Origin: Argentina anserina
Taxonomy: Eukaryota > Streptophyta > Magnoliopsida > Rosales > Rosaceae
Direction of reading: 5' to 3'
Length of the DNA stretch: 64,000 bases
Assembly: GCF_933775445.1 (NCBI RefSeq)
Contig: NC_065873.1
Span: 22,816,001-22,880,000 of the forward strand
Shown: positions 20,138 through 32,378 of the stretch, piece after piece
Layout of the letters: each line of letters starts with the position of its first letter
Numbering within the stretch: the first letter of the stretch is position 1
Program-made: the position numbers and the translations under genes
The notes under the pieces: model-generated
Database searches by the model: none
Told to the model about the DNA's origin: nothing
The model's input: the letters and a program-made list of their open reading frames with translations, nothing else

Positions 20138-23100
20138 CTATGAGCCTCCGACATTTTGAACTCTCACCTGCTCGTGAACCTTCAAAGCCTCTGAAGTAAA
20201 ACTACCCAAAGTCTCAAATATGGGGATCAAACCCATCTGCAAACTATTGGAAGCAGCACTGTTGGCCTCTTTGATGGCATCTTTGTGCCTTCTCTTTTCC
20301 TCGGAAAATCTCTGCCTCATTGAATCCAAATCCACTTTTAGATCATCCAGTGCTGAAACTCCACTTTCAGAAGTAGACTTTGAGCGAGTAGATTTTTCTG
20401 ATAATGCTTCATGGCCATGCTCCCTTCTCATCCTATCCATGCCCAGTTTCTTAAGTTGGTTCTCTAAATCCTTGGAGAGGTTTTCTGCTTTTATCCTCTG
20501 ACGTTGCACCACATCCTGCTTATCCCATAACTGATGTAAGGTTGTCGCGAAATCATACATAGCATCTGCCACTGCTTGCTGTGAAATTCTTTCCATTGCT
20601 TGGAACCAATCGTTGCATATCACAAAAATTGGAGGAGCTCCCATCCGACTCGGGGAGAACGGGGCAACTCCATCGGGAGTTTCTTCAGGTTCACTACTGA
20701 TGCACCTTAAGAGCCAGCCATTCAAGGACTGTACATAAGATTTCTGGGCGTTAACCCAATTATTAAAGCTAGTACACCAACTCAAAAGCTCCATTTCAAG
20801 TTCAAGAGTAGCTTTCAAACCAGAATCTTTCCGAAGGCTGGCATTCCCCTTTAGGGAACGTATTTTGCTCTCCATAATAGCTTGAAGCTGTTTCTGGTGG
20901 CAACTGAGCATGCATTTCCACATTCTTATCAATCTGCAGATGAAAAGGGTTTACCATCAATAATTGAATTGCATATAATCAAGTAAAAAGCTAGCATTAC
21001 AAAAATAACTAAGCACGGACTACGCTGCAACAAAATAGAAAAGGGATAATGCTTGAAAAAGTGACATTATCAGTGTACCATATCCACTAGTGTAAGATTA
21101 AATAGGGCCTAAAAAGGAAGCATTAGCAAAACATTCAAAATGTACGTACCCTGAAGCCTTTCTATGATGACTACCAGCTTATTAATTAAACTTTATGAGA
21201 AACTCAAACTCAGCAGATGAACTCCTAAATGACTGCTCCCTATAAAAAGGGTATATGACAAAGAAATCAAAGCATGGGCATATTGCCGACTAAAACTCAT
21301 CCCTTTAACTCGTGGACTAATATTCGACTGACAACCAAAGTCGTGTGCAATTTTAAAGAAAACAGGTTGAAAGAATATGTTACCCGTGAATTAAGTCCGA
21401 TACTTGGGGCAGTAATTCTTCATCCCTCAACTTATGTATTCTTCTTGATATGGTATCCACAGCTCTGATACAAACATTAATCTTTGTATTCAAATTTCGT
21501 ACAGAAGCCTGTGCAGCATCAATTTTAACTGACTCAGCTCCAGCTGCATCTAGTTTTTTCAGTCTCTTGCACTCCTTTTCGTAAACAACACGTAGCTTTT
21601 CTTCATCCTAAAATGAGGGACACCAATATGACTTAAAATATTGCCAACAAAAGCACGAATCAAGGCACTTAGAGAGTCAAGGAAATTGATGAAAAACACA
21701 GATATCAAAAATAAATCGAGACAGAATGACGAAAGGTCTCTTACCCTAACTTCTTTGTAAAGCTTTTCCTCCCAGGCATAAAGTTTCTCCAAAGTCGATG
21801 AAAGGTTCCCAGACTTCAGGTTAATATCTTTCCCAGGTTCTCCACGATAACCTTTGGCCATCTTTATCATCTTAGAAGACATTCTGATTGATGACTGTGA
21901 TGGAGGTGCTACAACGCACAGGATCCTGGAAAAGATCACTGCATATAGGTGCAAATGTCATATTAAAGCAGCAAGAATAATCGTTGTAAAGATCATCAAA
22001 ACAATCATCAACTATATTAGAATGAGATTAGCAAGCCAAAAGTATGGGATTGTCAAAGCAAACTGTAAGGCATAACTCTATTTTCCACTAAGTAACCTAG
22101 CAAAGTAAAGTGTATGCATAATAAATATACATCTATGAAATGTGACATTCGAATGGAATCTTAAACTGTAGCTCCTTTACATGTATCCTACAGACATCAG
22201 ATTAACCCTGTTTTGGCACCTATGTGCAGTTCCTAACAAAAAATTTACTTACTAGTATATACGGTTTTGTACTTGTCAAAACTCAAAACCAAGGCTTTTG
22301 ATTACAAAAACATATCTAATATTGAACAATTCAAAAGACATGCAAGAAATCAGTATCTTCCAAGCACATTAGTGACATTGCTTCGTAAAATATATAAATA
22401 TTTGGACTAATTAAGCAAACATGTGGAATCATCTTTGAAAGTGTCATAAAGTGAATCTTTTTTCATATATGTTGATGTATACCAGACTTTTAGAAACTAA
22501 AATGTCACGAGTAATATGTGGTCAAGTAAGATAATAGAAGCAACCACAAGAAGATCCATGAAGTCATAATAAAATATCGAGACAACTATAAGCGGAAGTT
22601 GTACCTTTAAGAGCAGCAACTCTGGACTGATAAGGCAGCTTCCCCACCTCAAGCAACACAGCAACCTCTTTCCCAAAGCTAGAGGCAGTCTCAAACTCAT
22701 CCCTGATTTCCTGCACAACCTCCTGAACCTCCCTCGTACCATGAACAGACAATGTGGTCAAGCTACTCCCTTTCGAAGATCCAATATCCATAGTCGATGC
22801 CTCCTCAAACTCAAAGCTCACCCTCTTTTTCTTCACCTGCTCCTCAAACATCTTCGGCACTTCCACATCAGGACTGCTCTTTATCTCCTTCTCATGAACC
22901 GAGTGCAACGAACTCTCGCTGCTGTGCAAGTGAACCGTCCCCGAGCTCCCCTCACTGCTGGTCTGCTTCGGCACACCCCTAGAAGTCCCTTCCCCCGAAT
23001 CCTGCTGCAAATTCCTATTCCTAGAAGTCCCTTCACCTGCATTATAGTTCCTATGAAATGTACTATCCTCATTGGCCTTCTTCTTCTCCTTCCTCACCTC

Positions 23101-24120
23101 CTTCAACACTTCCAGCTCTTGCTCCGTCTCGTCCTCCAACTCCGGTATCCCCTCCCTCTCCCTCACTTCCTTCGAGTCAGGACTACTCGCCGCTGAGCTC
23201 CCATTCCTACTCCCATACTTACTCCCTGGAAAATAACTCGAGTAACCCCCACCATTGTCATAAATATCAAACACATTGAAGAAATCCCACCCGGCTGAAG
23301 CTTTCGGCGGCGAAGGCGGCTCCGGTGGAGGTTCCGACCTCCGCGGCGCATTATACGGATCCTCCCTCGCCGCCGGTGAGCCCATCGGATACCCGAAAAA
23401 CCCGCCTCCTCCTCCGTAACCCGACGGCGGCCCATTTTGGACCGGAAATCTCTCCGGCTCTCCGTAATAAAACGTCTGCGCCGGTGTCTCTGATCTTCTC
23501 ATGTAATACATGCTCGAATTCTGGTAAGTTCCGATATTCGGGTTCTGGTTATTCCCGAAGAACGAATTCGGGTCATAACCATACCCGGGCTGATTCGGGT
23601 CGTAACCATAACCAGACGACCCGAAACCAAACGAATTGGGAGGGTAAACATTACCGGAGGAATTCGGAGAGTAAACGAAGCTCGGAGGCTGATAATTAGA
23701 AGAAGAAGAAGACGGTACCTCCGCCTCGGGGCTACTCTCAATGTGGATATGGCCCGACTCCGAGTCCGAATCCGTATCCGACAAATGCAAGTGAGAGTCT
23801 TCAGCGTCCTCGAGGCTATGCGTGAGCGAAATCGAAGACGACGACGAGCTTTTCCCCTTCCCTTTCCCGGGCTTGCCCTCGTCGGACGGCAAAGTCAGGA
23901 CGGGGGAATCCGGCGGGGAGAGCGACTCGCCGCCGATGACGAGGTCCTCGTCGACGAACTTGCAAAGCGCGTCGCCGATTTGCTTGAGAGACAGGAAATA
24001 AGTCAGGTGGGCCGCGGCCAAGGCGTAGCGGGTATCCGACGCCGTTTTGATGTAGTCCCTCCGCTCCCTGCAGAGCTTCACCAACGGCAAGTCGTCTACT
24101 TTGGAGCTGCCACAGCCCAT
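20138..24120 (-). CDS. DUF630/DUF632 family protein (NRG2/APSR1-like), four exons, 909 aa
   Basis: Exons on the minus strand: 22605-24120, 21745-21938, 21384-21607, 20138-20933 (2730 nt, phases agree). The N-terminus MGCGSSK fits N-myristoylation with neighbouring Cys palmitoylation; residues 1-60 (LVKLCRERRDYIKTASDTRYALAAAHLTYF) are DUF630. A long low-complexity middle follows: Ser and acidic stretches, then Gly/Tyr/Asn/Pro-rich YGYDPN repeats near residues 170-190. DUF632 runs from about residue 470, is mostly helical and has LYAWEEKLYKEVR. Start: ATG 24118-24120, because the motif requires an N-terminal Gly; upstream in-frame codons lack ATG. Named relatives act in nitrate regulation (NRG2), phosphate response of roots (APSR1) and leaf form; which role applies here is unknown. 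The biochemical activity of the family is unresolved. Confidence 0.92.
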
Positions 24121-24931
24121 ATCATCCAACAATTAACCCCTAAACGCGACAATAAATTACCACCCAATGCCACTCCTCCACCGCCTCTGCGCTCACCGCC
24201 GCTCTCCCTCATCGCCTCCCTGCCGCCTGTAGCATTGTCAACAGAATCATGACTGATTTCCAATAATTTCCACAAACACTACTGAAAATTAAAACCCTAG
24301 ATCAAATACTGAAAACGGGAAGAAGGAGTGGGAGGGTCAAAAGAGAGAAGTAATAAATGGGGGTTGTGCGAGTGAGTGAGATTTGGCAGCCATGTAAACG
24401 AGGGACGAAGAATCCTGACCGTTGAGATGGATGGGGATGAGTAACGGCTGTCCATGCGAGGAGGGGACAGAGGCTCAGAGAGCACCAGAACAATCGTCTA
24501 TCTCAGATACAGAAAATTATAGAATACGAATTATGAATCGAAACACTTTTTTTTATTTTATGTGAAAGTTTAACCCAGAAAACAAAATAGGGCGTGGAGA
24601 TGCGTGAGGCGGTGGAAGAAGGTTTATCGAGAGAGTTGCAGGGCCAATGGGGGTTTTGTTTATTCGGGTATTTTTCCAGAGGTGTTTGAATTTCAGAGTT
24701 TTTGAGAAGAGGAGGAAGGTGTGTGAGACTGTGGGTACCCGCCATACTGACAATAAATCGTTATTACCATTTTCAGACTCCTTTCTTACCGCTCGGAAAG
24801 GGGGTAAATATCCTGGGGCGTGTATATTTTCTGACACTTGCCCTTTCTTTATGCATTTAGCCAGCTCGTAATCTTTTTATTTATGACAAAAATTTATAGT
24901 TAATCAAGGGGAAATCTGCAGCATCTAGAAT
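24121..24931 (-). other. Upstream region of the DUF630/632 gene
   Basis: No separate gene. The interval immediately upstream of the ATG is CT-rich on the gene strand and is probably 5' UTR or promoter, perhaps with an intron. No clear TATA box was chosen. Several minus-strand ORFs of 60-95 codons look non-coding. Confidence 0.4.
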
Positions 24932-24939
24932 GGTAGATC

Positions 24940-25476
24940 TAGGGGTGGGCATAAAAAACGGAAATTCCGATCCCGTCTCGAAATTCATAGGGACGAGACG
25001 GGACGGAAGTCTAAAAACATTCGTTCCGTCCCGTTTCATAATAGTGGAATGAGACGTGGGACGAATAATTTATATCCCGCTTGGTCCCGTCCCGTCCCAC
25101 ATTTAATGAAAACTTAAAAATTCTTATATATTTGTATCAAAATGAAACTAATTTATGTTCTTAATAACTCCAAAATTATATCAACTCAAATAATAATGGT
25201 AAATTATAATATTTTGAACATAACTTGTATTTTTTTTGTTAAAATTTCATTATTAAATGTTATTTTGTTGATAAAAAATAAAAATATAGGTTTTTATTTA
25301 ACTTCATATGAATGTGGGATTTGTCCCGTCCCGTCCCAACCGGGATTAATCCCGAATAGGATGTATTCTTAAAAACCCTCGTCTCGTCCCGATTTCGTCC
25401 CGATTCAAAAGAGTGGGACGGAACGTGGAATGAGCCTCGTCCCGTCCCGTCCCATCCCGTCCCGTGCCCACCCCTA
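24940..25476. mobile_element. hAT-like MITE, 537 bp
   Basis: The ends are TAGGGGTGGGCA and TGCCCACCCCTA, a perfect 12-bp terminal inverted repeat. They are flanked by GGTAGATC (24932-24939) and AGTAGATT (25477-25484), an 8-bp target duplication matching at 6 of 8 bases. Inside the ends are CCCGTCCCGT-type repeats, with an AT-rich middle. No transposase is present, so this is a non-autonomous element. The 8-bp duplication supports hAT. Confidence 0.8.
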
Positions 25477-28400
25477 AGTAGATTTTCAGCATCTGATTTT
25501 ACTAGTAACGATTAACGAAGCACTCAATATTTATAAAACTTGTAGAGATCGTAGTGGTCATGATATTATTTATGTGAAAAAAAAATTCGTAATGAAACTA
25601 TACCTCAAAATCTCACCCGGGGTCATAACGATTGCGAGTTGATGCAGATCATGAAGAGATGAGAGATGTCGGGTAAGGGAATGAGTTTTAGAGTGTGGGA
25701 GCAAATTTATAATTCACACGGGTATACAAACTCTAAATTTAAGGAAAAAGAGAAATCTGTAAAACTAAATAATGGTACTCAACAAAATTTGAACTGAACA
25801 TTTTATTTCATTGATACTTTATATATGGCAAACCTCAGAATTACCTAAGAGATGATCAATGGCCCCGTCGTAATATGGTGGAAGAAGGAAAAACACATGC
25901 AATAATCCCACTTAAGATATAATTACATGAACAAGAAAATAAATCTTTTGTGTATATATGATCGAAAATCCTATTAGCTTTTGGAATTTGGATTCACATA
26001 TATGGACATATTGGTCGTGTATCTAACTCATTCATATTGAGCTGGTCAAATCATCGTGTTTTCTTTCTTATTGGCTTTGGGTTCAAATTAGGAGTTAATT
26101 AGTTATGCAATGCAAAGTGAATGGAGGTCATTGTAAAACAAACGTCAACGAATAGGTCGTGATCGACTTGTTTCGGTTTGGTGAACCAGATCGAATATCT
26201 TTAATCATTTGCCACCACAAATCATGTCTAAAAAAGCAAAGAGTAAAGTGAAAGCAAACACCATTATTAACCCATGAATTTATAACTCTCACCGTGCTAA
26301 TTGGGATTGTATCAAATTAGGAAAATATAATCATTATATAGCTAGTGAAAATACACGTGTAAAACCAAAATCCCCCCCCCCCCCAACAAGTATACTACTT
26401 ACTGTTTTTCTTCCTATCATTTTAAAATTCTCATTCGTCATTATTTAAATGGTCATCATTCACAAAACATATAAAGTCGTAGTATATCAATATATTCCTG
26501 AATTCATATTTCTCGTTCAAACAATTTAATATTGATATCACCGCTAAACCTTAAAGGACTCCGATCCCAACGAGATGGAAGGAAATGAAAACTTGTATTA
26601 ACTTTGGTGGTTGGTCTATGATAAAGACATGAACAAAAGCCTAAAAAGAGAGTTGTTAAGTTGGGCTGGTTTGGACTTTCTAAACCACCTTACTTTCGTT
26701 TATCCCTAATTTACAATACAAACTCAAAAAGGAGTTTTTTATTTCATGGGCCCACGCCAATTACCCAGAACATTGGTCGACACTTTGCTTTGGAGGCCCA
26801 CCTACGAGGATGGCACGTAGGCCGCGGGTGAAACCAGGAGAGTGGGGCCCAGAAGCACAGATTCCCGCGTTAACTGAGCAAGGGCATTATCGTACTTGTG
26901 TAGAATCTGTTTACCGCGAATTTCCTTCTGCCTGTCCTATTCCCGCCACTTTTTTCCTCTCTCGGCCTTCCGGTCCTTTGCCCGCAAGAAATTTCGACGA
27001 CGTAAATCCTAAAAGACGACAAGGGCCAAGGTTTAGGATCAGAATCAAACATCAAACGTCTATTTTAAGCAATGCAATAGCATATTATTTGACTTGAGAA
27101 GTGAGAACATGAAAATATTGGCTCTCCTCTTTACCTTCACGACAAATACTTATATATTAATTGACTTGATCGAAAGAATCTTTGTCAAATTTTCTTTCGT
27201 TAAATTGTTCTCAAATTGAACGAAGATAGCTATCTAGTATATACATTTCACATAGATCATGTATTTTTGTTTATGATGATTTAATGTTGCTCCATAGTTA
27301 TTTTTATGCCATAGAATAGTGACGGAGTATGCTAACACTCCATACCAGACCGGGCGTAATTTACTACTGTAACCCCTCTGGCCCTCCCCAAGTAACGTTG
27401 TGCACGATTTGAGAAGACCAAATGGATCGTCCGCCCCGTTTACAGTATAGCATGCATGCTGGAGCTAGACAAATTTTATTGGCTACTGTTTTCAGTGTAT
27501 TGTCACTGAGAGCTAGGTTGTAGAGATCGTGCATGTAGTTTCGACCTTTCGGACCACACTATGCTGGAAAAGGTTAATGAAGCAAAGCGATGAGTTATTA
27601 CGGCGGACCTACTTTGACTTTAAATGCCGTGAACGACGGCGTAGGGTCGCGGTGGACCTCTGTCTACTCATGTCGTCTGACGGGGAACGACGTGTGCAGG
27701 GGGAAGTTAATATGACGGCCCTCCCATGGCGTCGACGACACTAGCTAGATAGTAATCCATTATTGCATGCAGTGCCACGTGTCTCATCGTCAGACTGAAA
27801 GCACCCGACTAGGGCATGATGAAGACCGATCACTGCACTTATGGCCTATCTATTCAGTCTGTACGTGGCTTTGGAAACACATGGCTCGAAGCCTCGAACT
27901 CGATCTCTAGGTTAACTATTCAACGACAGATTCAATTTATCTTAATTTGGTGTAATTTTCTTCACGAGCTAACGCTACTTGATGCTGGACTCGGTTCGTG
28001 TTTTTGAATGTTTTAGATTATTCTCGATTAATCGATAAGATAAAACGATTGATGTATGTGTTTATGAATTTGTTTATTGTTTATAATTGTTTGATTTGTG
28101 TGTTCTACATTCGCTTTCGGTTGTGATCGAATGAGTAGGTGATGCACATGTAAAGAACTTAATTGGGGTGCAATAGTCCCCCCCCCCCCCCCCTCCATAG
28201 GGCAATTGGAGATGTCACTGGTTTTGACTAATATATAGCTTAGTTGGGATTGAGAGCAAAGTTGAAAGGGACTACGTTATGTACGTGAGTAGTAGCTACT
28301 TATACTAGCAAACTCAACTTGGACAATAATCAAGTAGAAATTAACAAGATGTGACACGGTTCAATCAAATGAACAATATTGAAGAAAATTTGGAACCCAA

Positions 28401-28503
28401 AATGTTTTTTTTTATGCTGATCCTGAATTGATTACGAACGATGTCAATCCATGCATGATGCATGCATAGATTCTTTTGTCATCAATCCATTGTATATATG
28501 AAG
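25477..28503. other. Gene-poor intergenic DNA
   Basis: No gene I can support. Poly-C runs lie at 26372-26384 and 28178-28193. A GC-rich island at about 26740-27060 carries two ATTCCCGC E2F-like boxes (26861-26868 and 26939-26946) and a 95-codon plus-strand ORF of unconvincing composition. A second GC-rich patch at 27520-27740 has a 71-codon ORF with no recognisable domain. Either could be a relic of a lost gene or promoter. Confidence 0.4.
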
Positions 28504-29019
28504 CTAGGAAGCACCGAAACGTCCTATCACCCACGTTTCCCACTTTCGAAGTGGAACCACTCCGAAAACGTGACGGAAATGTCTAGAAACGTGTTTTTAG
28601 AAAAATGTGTTTTGGAAATGCGGTGGAAACGCGAGTTTCCTAAAAAATAAAGATTTTTTATGTTTTTTATGTTTTTTAAATGAATGGGTAGACATACATT
28701 CGTCGAGTCAAATGACTTATTTCGATATATTTTTGACCTCTTGCCGAGTCACCGACCCTCCTTCTCTCTTGTTGATACCTAGATCTCTCATTATATTTGT
28801 ATTATTTCGAATGTTGAACACCAAGTTATTTAAGTTATTTGAGATTTTGAGTTACTTAAACTAAAAATTTATTATTATATTTATTTTTGATATAATTTAT
28901 ATTTTTTTTATTTCGACGTTTCCAAAACGTACTCACTTCCTAAAAATTTTGAAAATCATGTTTCTGTATTTTCAAACGTTTCGCTTTCACGTACCCGTAC
29001 CCGATTCCGTGCAGCGTAG
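28504..29019. mobile_element. hAT-like MITE, 516 bp, perfect 8-bp TSD
   Basis: Flanked by ATATGAAG at 28496-28503 and 29020-29027. The ends CTAGGAAGCACCGAAACG and CGATTCCGTGCAGCGTAG are inverted repeats matching at about 14 of 18 positions. Inside are ACGTTTCC/GGAAACG motifs near both ends and an AT-rich core. No coding capacity. Size, duplication length and ends fit a non-autonomous hAT element. Confidence 0.82.
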
Positions 29020-29027
29020 ATATGAAG

Positions 29028-30789
29028 TATGAACGATTGGTTTTTAAAGATATATATCTCTTGAATTACTACTCATGAAGTAAAATTCGTTGGCCTGCAT
29101 CAGCATACGTGGGATGAGACATGTCTATTGTTGTTGAGCAATTTTTTAAATCACCACTAACGCGTCGAATTGACAACGTTCTGGCGAAAGATGAGGAGAT
29201 TTGATTAGTCCCATGATCGCTTGTTGTTTATCATATTACATGAAATGATTTTTAATTTGCATTCAGATAGTAAATCAGAAGAAAATAACTAGCTCAAGGT
29301 TAATTAAGCCCTCATAGGCTCATAGTCGACTCCATGAACAAAAGTTCCATAAAGAAAGACTTCATCCCATGAGAAAAGTTACCAAAGGGGGAAGCAACTT
29401 TAAGATATCCAGGCTTTATTCAGAAAAGGCTGAAGAAGAGCAATGATCGAGTTCATTTCACTCTAACGGAATTAAGGCTCTCCAATCTGGTGAGAACAAT
29501 CATCATCGCATGGACCATTTGTGCCTCCCAAATTGAGCTCGTAACCTCACAGCTATGATTTCTTTATCTCATTCTTTGACTTTTTCTAGGGTAAGCTTTA
29601 ACATCTTATTGTTACTTACCCGCGAATCTTCATAGAATTTTCATTAGGTATTCTGCAACCAGCATGGCTCAAGGAAAGTATTGGATAACACTTAAGCATT
29701 TTGTAAGCATCCGAGTGGCTTTAGAACTCTAGAAAGTTATAAAATGTTATAGAATACTTTGGAATGTCGTATAAGCCTCTAGAGAATCATAGAAGGCTCT
29801 AGAAAATTTTAGAAGTCTCTATAAAGTTTGGGAACTTTTGGACATTTATGGAACTCTCTATAATCTTGAAGAGCCTCAAGGACCTAAACCACTCCGGATG
29901 ATTCTATTTCTCTTGGAGAGGCACCATTCCCATTTGGATGATGAAGAGATAGAGGCATCAAGCAAGAAGCCATCAAACATACTTATAAACACTCTTGTAA
30001 GTTTTTTTTACTTAATACAAGTTTTTTTTAGAGATATTCTATTTATCTTTCAATTGTTCTAGCATAATGTTTGCGAGAGTCGGACTGATTTAGTATAACG
30101 GAAGTGCTAAGGCCGCACGAGTACATAGCAAATGAGTAAGCTCGGGACATTAATTTCCTAATCAATTTTCACTATTTACTTTTGACTAGAGCAGACACCA
30201 TGATTAATTACCATTTTCTGCTTAACAAGTGAATGAACTTATGAATGTTCACTATAAGAATGAAACAACATGAAAATGCATCATGTATGTTTCTGTTCTT
30301 TGGGTTTGAGCTCAGTCCCAAAGACGATGGATATATAACGATACTTATGTGGGTGCCCATAGGTATATGTGTCTGTTATGAACTTATGATCTTCCATTTC
30401 CTTAGTATTTGATAATAGCAATGTTCCAAAAATATGCAGTAGGCAGCGGGGGATCTTAGAGCAAATGCCTAATCGGAGCTTCTGGGCGTTTTAAGGTCTA
30501 AGTGGCGTCCAGGCGGCCTAGGCAGATGCTGGTCGGGGCTTAGGCGGTTCCAGATTCTTTTTACTTGTATGCACTTAGCACTAGTCCTTGCATAATGTCC
30601 ACTTTTATACCCACTTTATAGAAGTTCTAGCTAACAAATATACTTAGCTAAGAATGTCATGCTCATGCCAAACTTTGAGAGTTTGAGTAAGAATCACCGT
30701 TTCATTGATGGCATATCGCTAGAATACTATTCATGTAGTTAGCCCCAGAGTTCTATTATTCTTCCAAGATCCCTATCCAAAAAAACAAG
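29028..30789. other. Intergenic DNA with degenerate repeats
   Basis: Between about 29725 and 29860 an imperfect repeat of TCTAGAA/TATAGAA-type units (period about 20-25 bp) occurs, like the CTAGAA-rich parts of some LTRs. At 30430-30545 a scrap with GGCGTCCAGGCGGCCTAGGC resembles the GGCCTAGGC-rich cores of common plant MITEs. No ends or duplications were resolved and no gene was seen. Confidence 0.4.
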
Positions 30790-30915
30790 TTTGACGGAGT
30801 AATCATCATAATTATTACTGAAACAATACGTCAACACATCAAACTTGGAGGACCTGGCGAACTTGCGAACCAGCTCTATGCCCTTATGCATCTTATCCCT
30901 GAACAAGAAGAGATG
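30790..30915 (+). other. Isolated exon-like segment, unidentified
   Basis: An open frame reads …IKLGGPGELANQLYALMHLI… and continues through PEQEEM to a good donor ATG|GTAAGA at 30916. The composition is protein-like and unlike the flanks. No partner exon is visible within 1 kb on either side. It may be a captured or leftover exon. The family is not recognised. Confidence 0.35.
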
Positions 30916-31166
30916 GTAAGAGTTTTGTCAGTCTTCATGAGTCATAATTAACTAGATATCTCAGAAAAGCTTACAGAACATTTCCCCCACTATCAGATTC
31001 AATAATGTAAGTTTTTAAGAATAACAATATATATATATAATGTTTGCGCTTTTGTGGTATAAATTAAGAAATAATGAATTTAGAGGTGTTAGAGAATAGA
31101 GATGCATATAACTATATCATCCATACACCTTTGACATTTTCGTTGAAGAACCAAGATTTCATTGAT

Positions 31167-32025
31167 TTTTTTTTTTAGAAAATGAATAACTTCATTCGAT
31201 CTTAGCCAATTACGACTAAATATTGCTAGGTTAGACAAGAACAAGCTCCGATACAAGAACAATCTCATTATTAACTACCAAATTACCAAAGGAAAAACCA
31301 AAATAACCAAAACAATTCTGGCAAAAACAAAAAACAAAAAGCAATAAAAGAAATAACCTACAATTTAAGGGAATGACTTGAATTCGAATGTGTCTGCCTT
31401 TAGACCGGTGTACCTTTCAACCAACACGCACTGATGGAAACCCTATCCTAGATGAAGGGATCTTCCCTCGGGCACCAACTCAAGAGTCAAGACCTACTAG
31501 AAGTCCCCCAACTTAACTCAGCCCAATTTAGAGAGAGATAAGAAAATGGACTTGAACCCGCAGGCCCAACCCACAACCAAAACCTGCAACCCTTCACCAA
31601 AGCCAACCATCGCCGGAATACCAATAGAGATCCGTCAGAGCTGGTGCCGTTAGCAACTAATCAGGTGACCTTCCCCAATTCATCCTCCCTTAGTGAACGA
31701 AACGCCGGATTAACCCCTACTGACTCAAGATCAAGGCTACACCCAACGATGTAAGGAAGCCATGCAACGACAATATGCGATCTCGAAACCGAAATCAACA
31801 CCTGCAAATCGGAGACTTAGAGATGTGTCGTCTCAGAAGAGCGACGTCACCAAAGTAGTGACCTTCGTCCTCACCAACAACCTTCTGCTACCACTCTACC
31901 AACATTGGCTCGCCCCACCACAAGAGCATCACCACCGTACTGTCAAAACCTCATGACCCGCACCGGAAGGTGCCTGCATGCCAGCAAGGAACGACCCCGA
32001 CACCGCCGCTGCTATGTGAAACCCT
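31167..32025 (-). mobile_element. LINE-like 3' end with poly(A), minus strand
   Basis: On the minus strand the sequence ends TGAAGTTATTCATTTTCTA followed by a run of 12 or more A (31168-31179 as T on plus). That is the typical tail of plant L1-type LINEs. The body to the right has no retained ORF, so it is 5'-truncated or decayed. Its right limit is unclear because a Copia element begins at 32031. Confidence 0.5.
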
Positions 32026-32030
32026 AGGTT

Positions 32031-32307
32031 TGTTAGAATTCTGGTTACTTACTGACCAAGTCCTAGCAGTTCATGGATTAAGTTTGTTGTGTTTCTGTTG
32101 AATAACCCTGGTTTGTAGGGAGTAGTTGTTTGTTTTGAATTGTTCTTGTTTTATCCTAGCCACGATATAGTCTTGTAAATCGTGGATGCATCTTTGAATC
32201 ATTCCTGTTTGTAATGGCTATATAAGCCACAGTCTGGTTATTCAATAAACAAGCTTTTACAGCTACAAACTCTTGCATTCTATACTAGAGTCTTTGAGTT
32301 ACAAACA
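32031..32307 (+). repeat. 5' LTR of the Copia element
   Basis: Begins TGTTAGAATTCTGG and ends GAGTTACAAACA. Contains TATATAAGCC (about 32219-32228) and AATAAAC (about 32245). Pairs with 36550-36826. Confidence 0.95.
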
Positions 32308-32308
32308 G

Positions 32309-32320
32309 TGGTATCAGAGC
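32309..32320 (+). other. Primer-binding site (initiator Met tRNA)
   Basis: TGGTATCAGAGC, one base after the 5' LTR. It is complementary to the 3' end of plant initiator tRNA-Met, the usual primer of Copia reverse transcription. Confidence 0.9.
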
Positions 32321-32378
32321 CCTGAAACGGGCCTGAGTGTGAGTGCAGAACAAAAGAGTGAAACACGAGAGAGAGTCG

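Noticed and set aside
22741..24252. Several plus-strand ORFs of 60-170 codons opposite the DUF630/632 gene
   Set aside because: They are antisense shadows of a GC-rich coding exon and have low-complexity composition without domains.
26810..27097. 95-codon plus-strand ORF
   Set aside because: No recognisable domain, no splice partners, odd composition; kept only as part of a promoter-like GC island.
27529..27744. 71-codon ORF rich in Arg
   Set aside because: GC-rich patch without domain similarity or gene context.
32343..32378. Upstream GTG start for the Copia polyprotein
   Set aside because: Plant translation starts at ATG; the in-frame ATG at 32379 precedes the conserved gag region.
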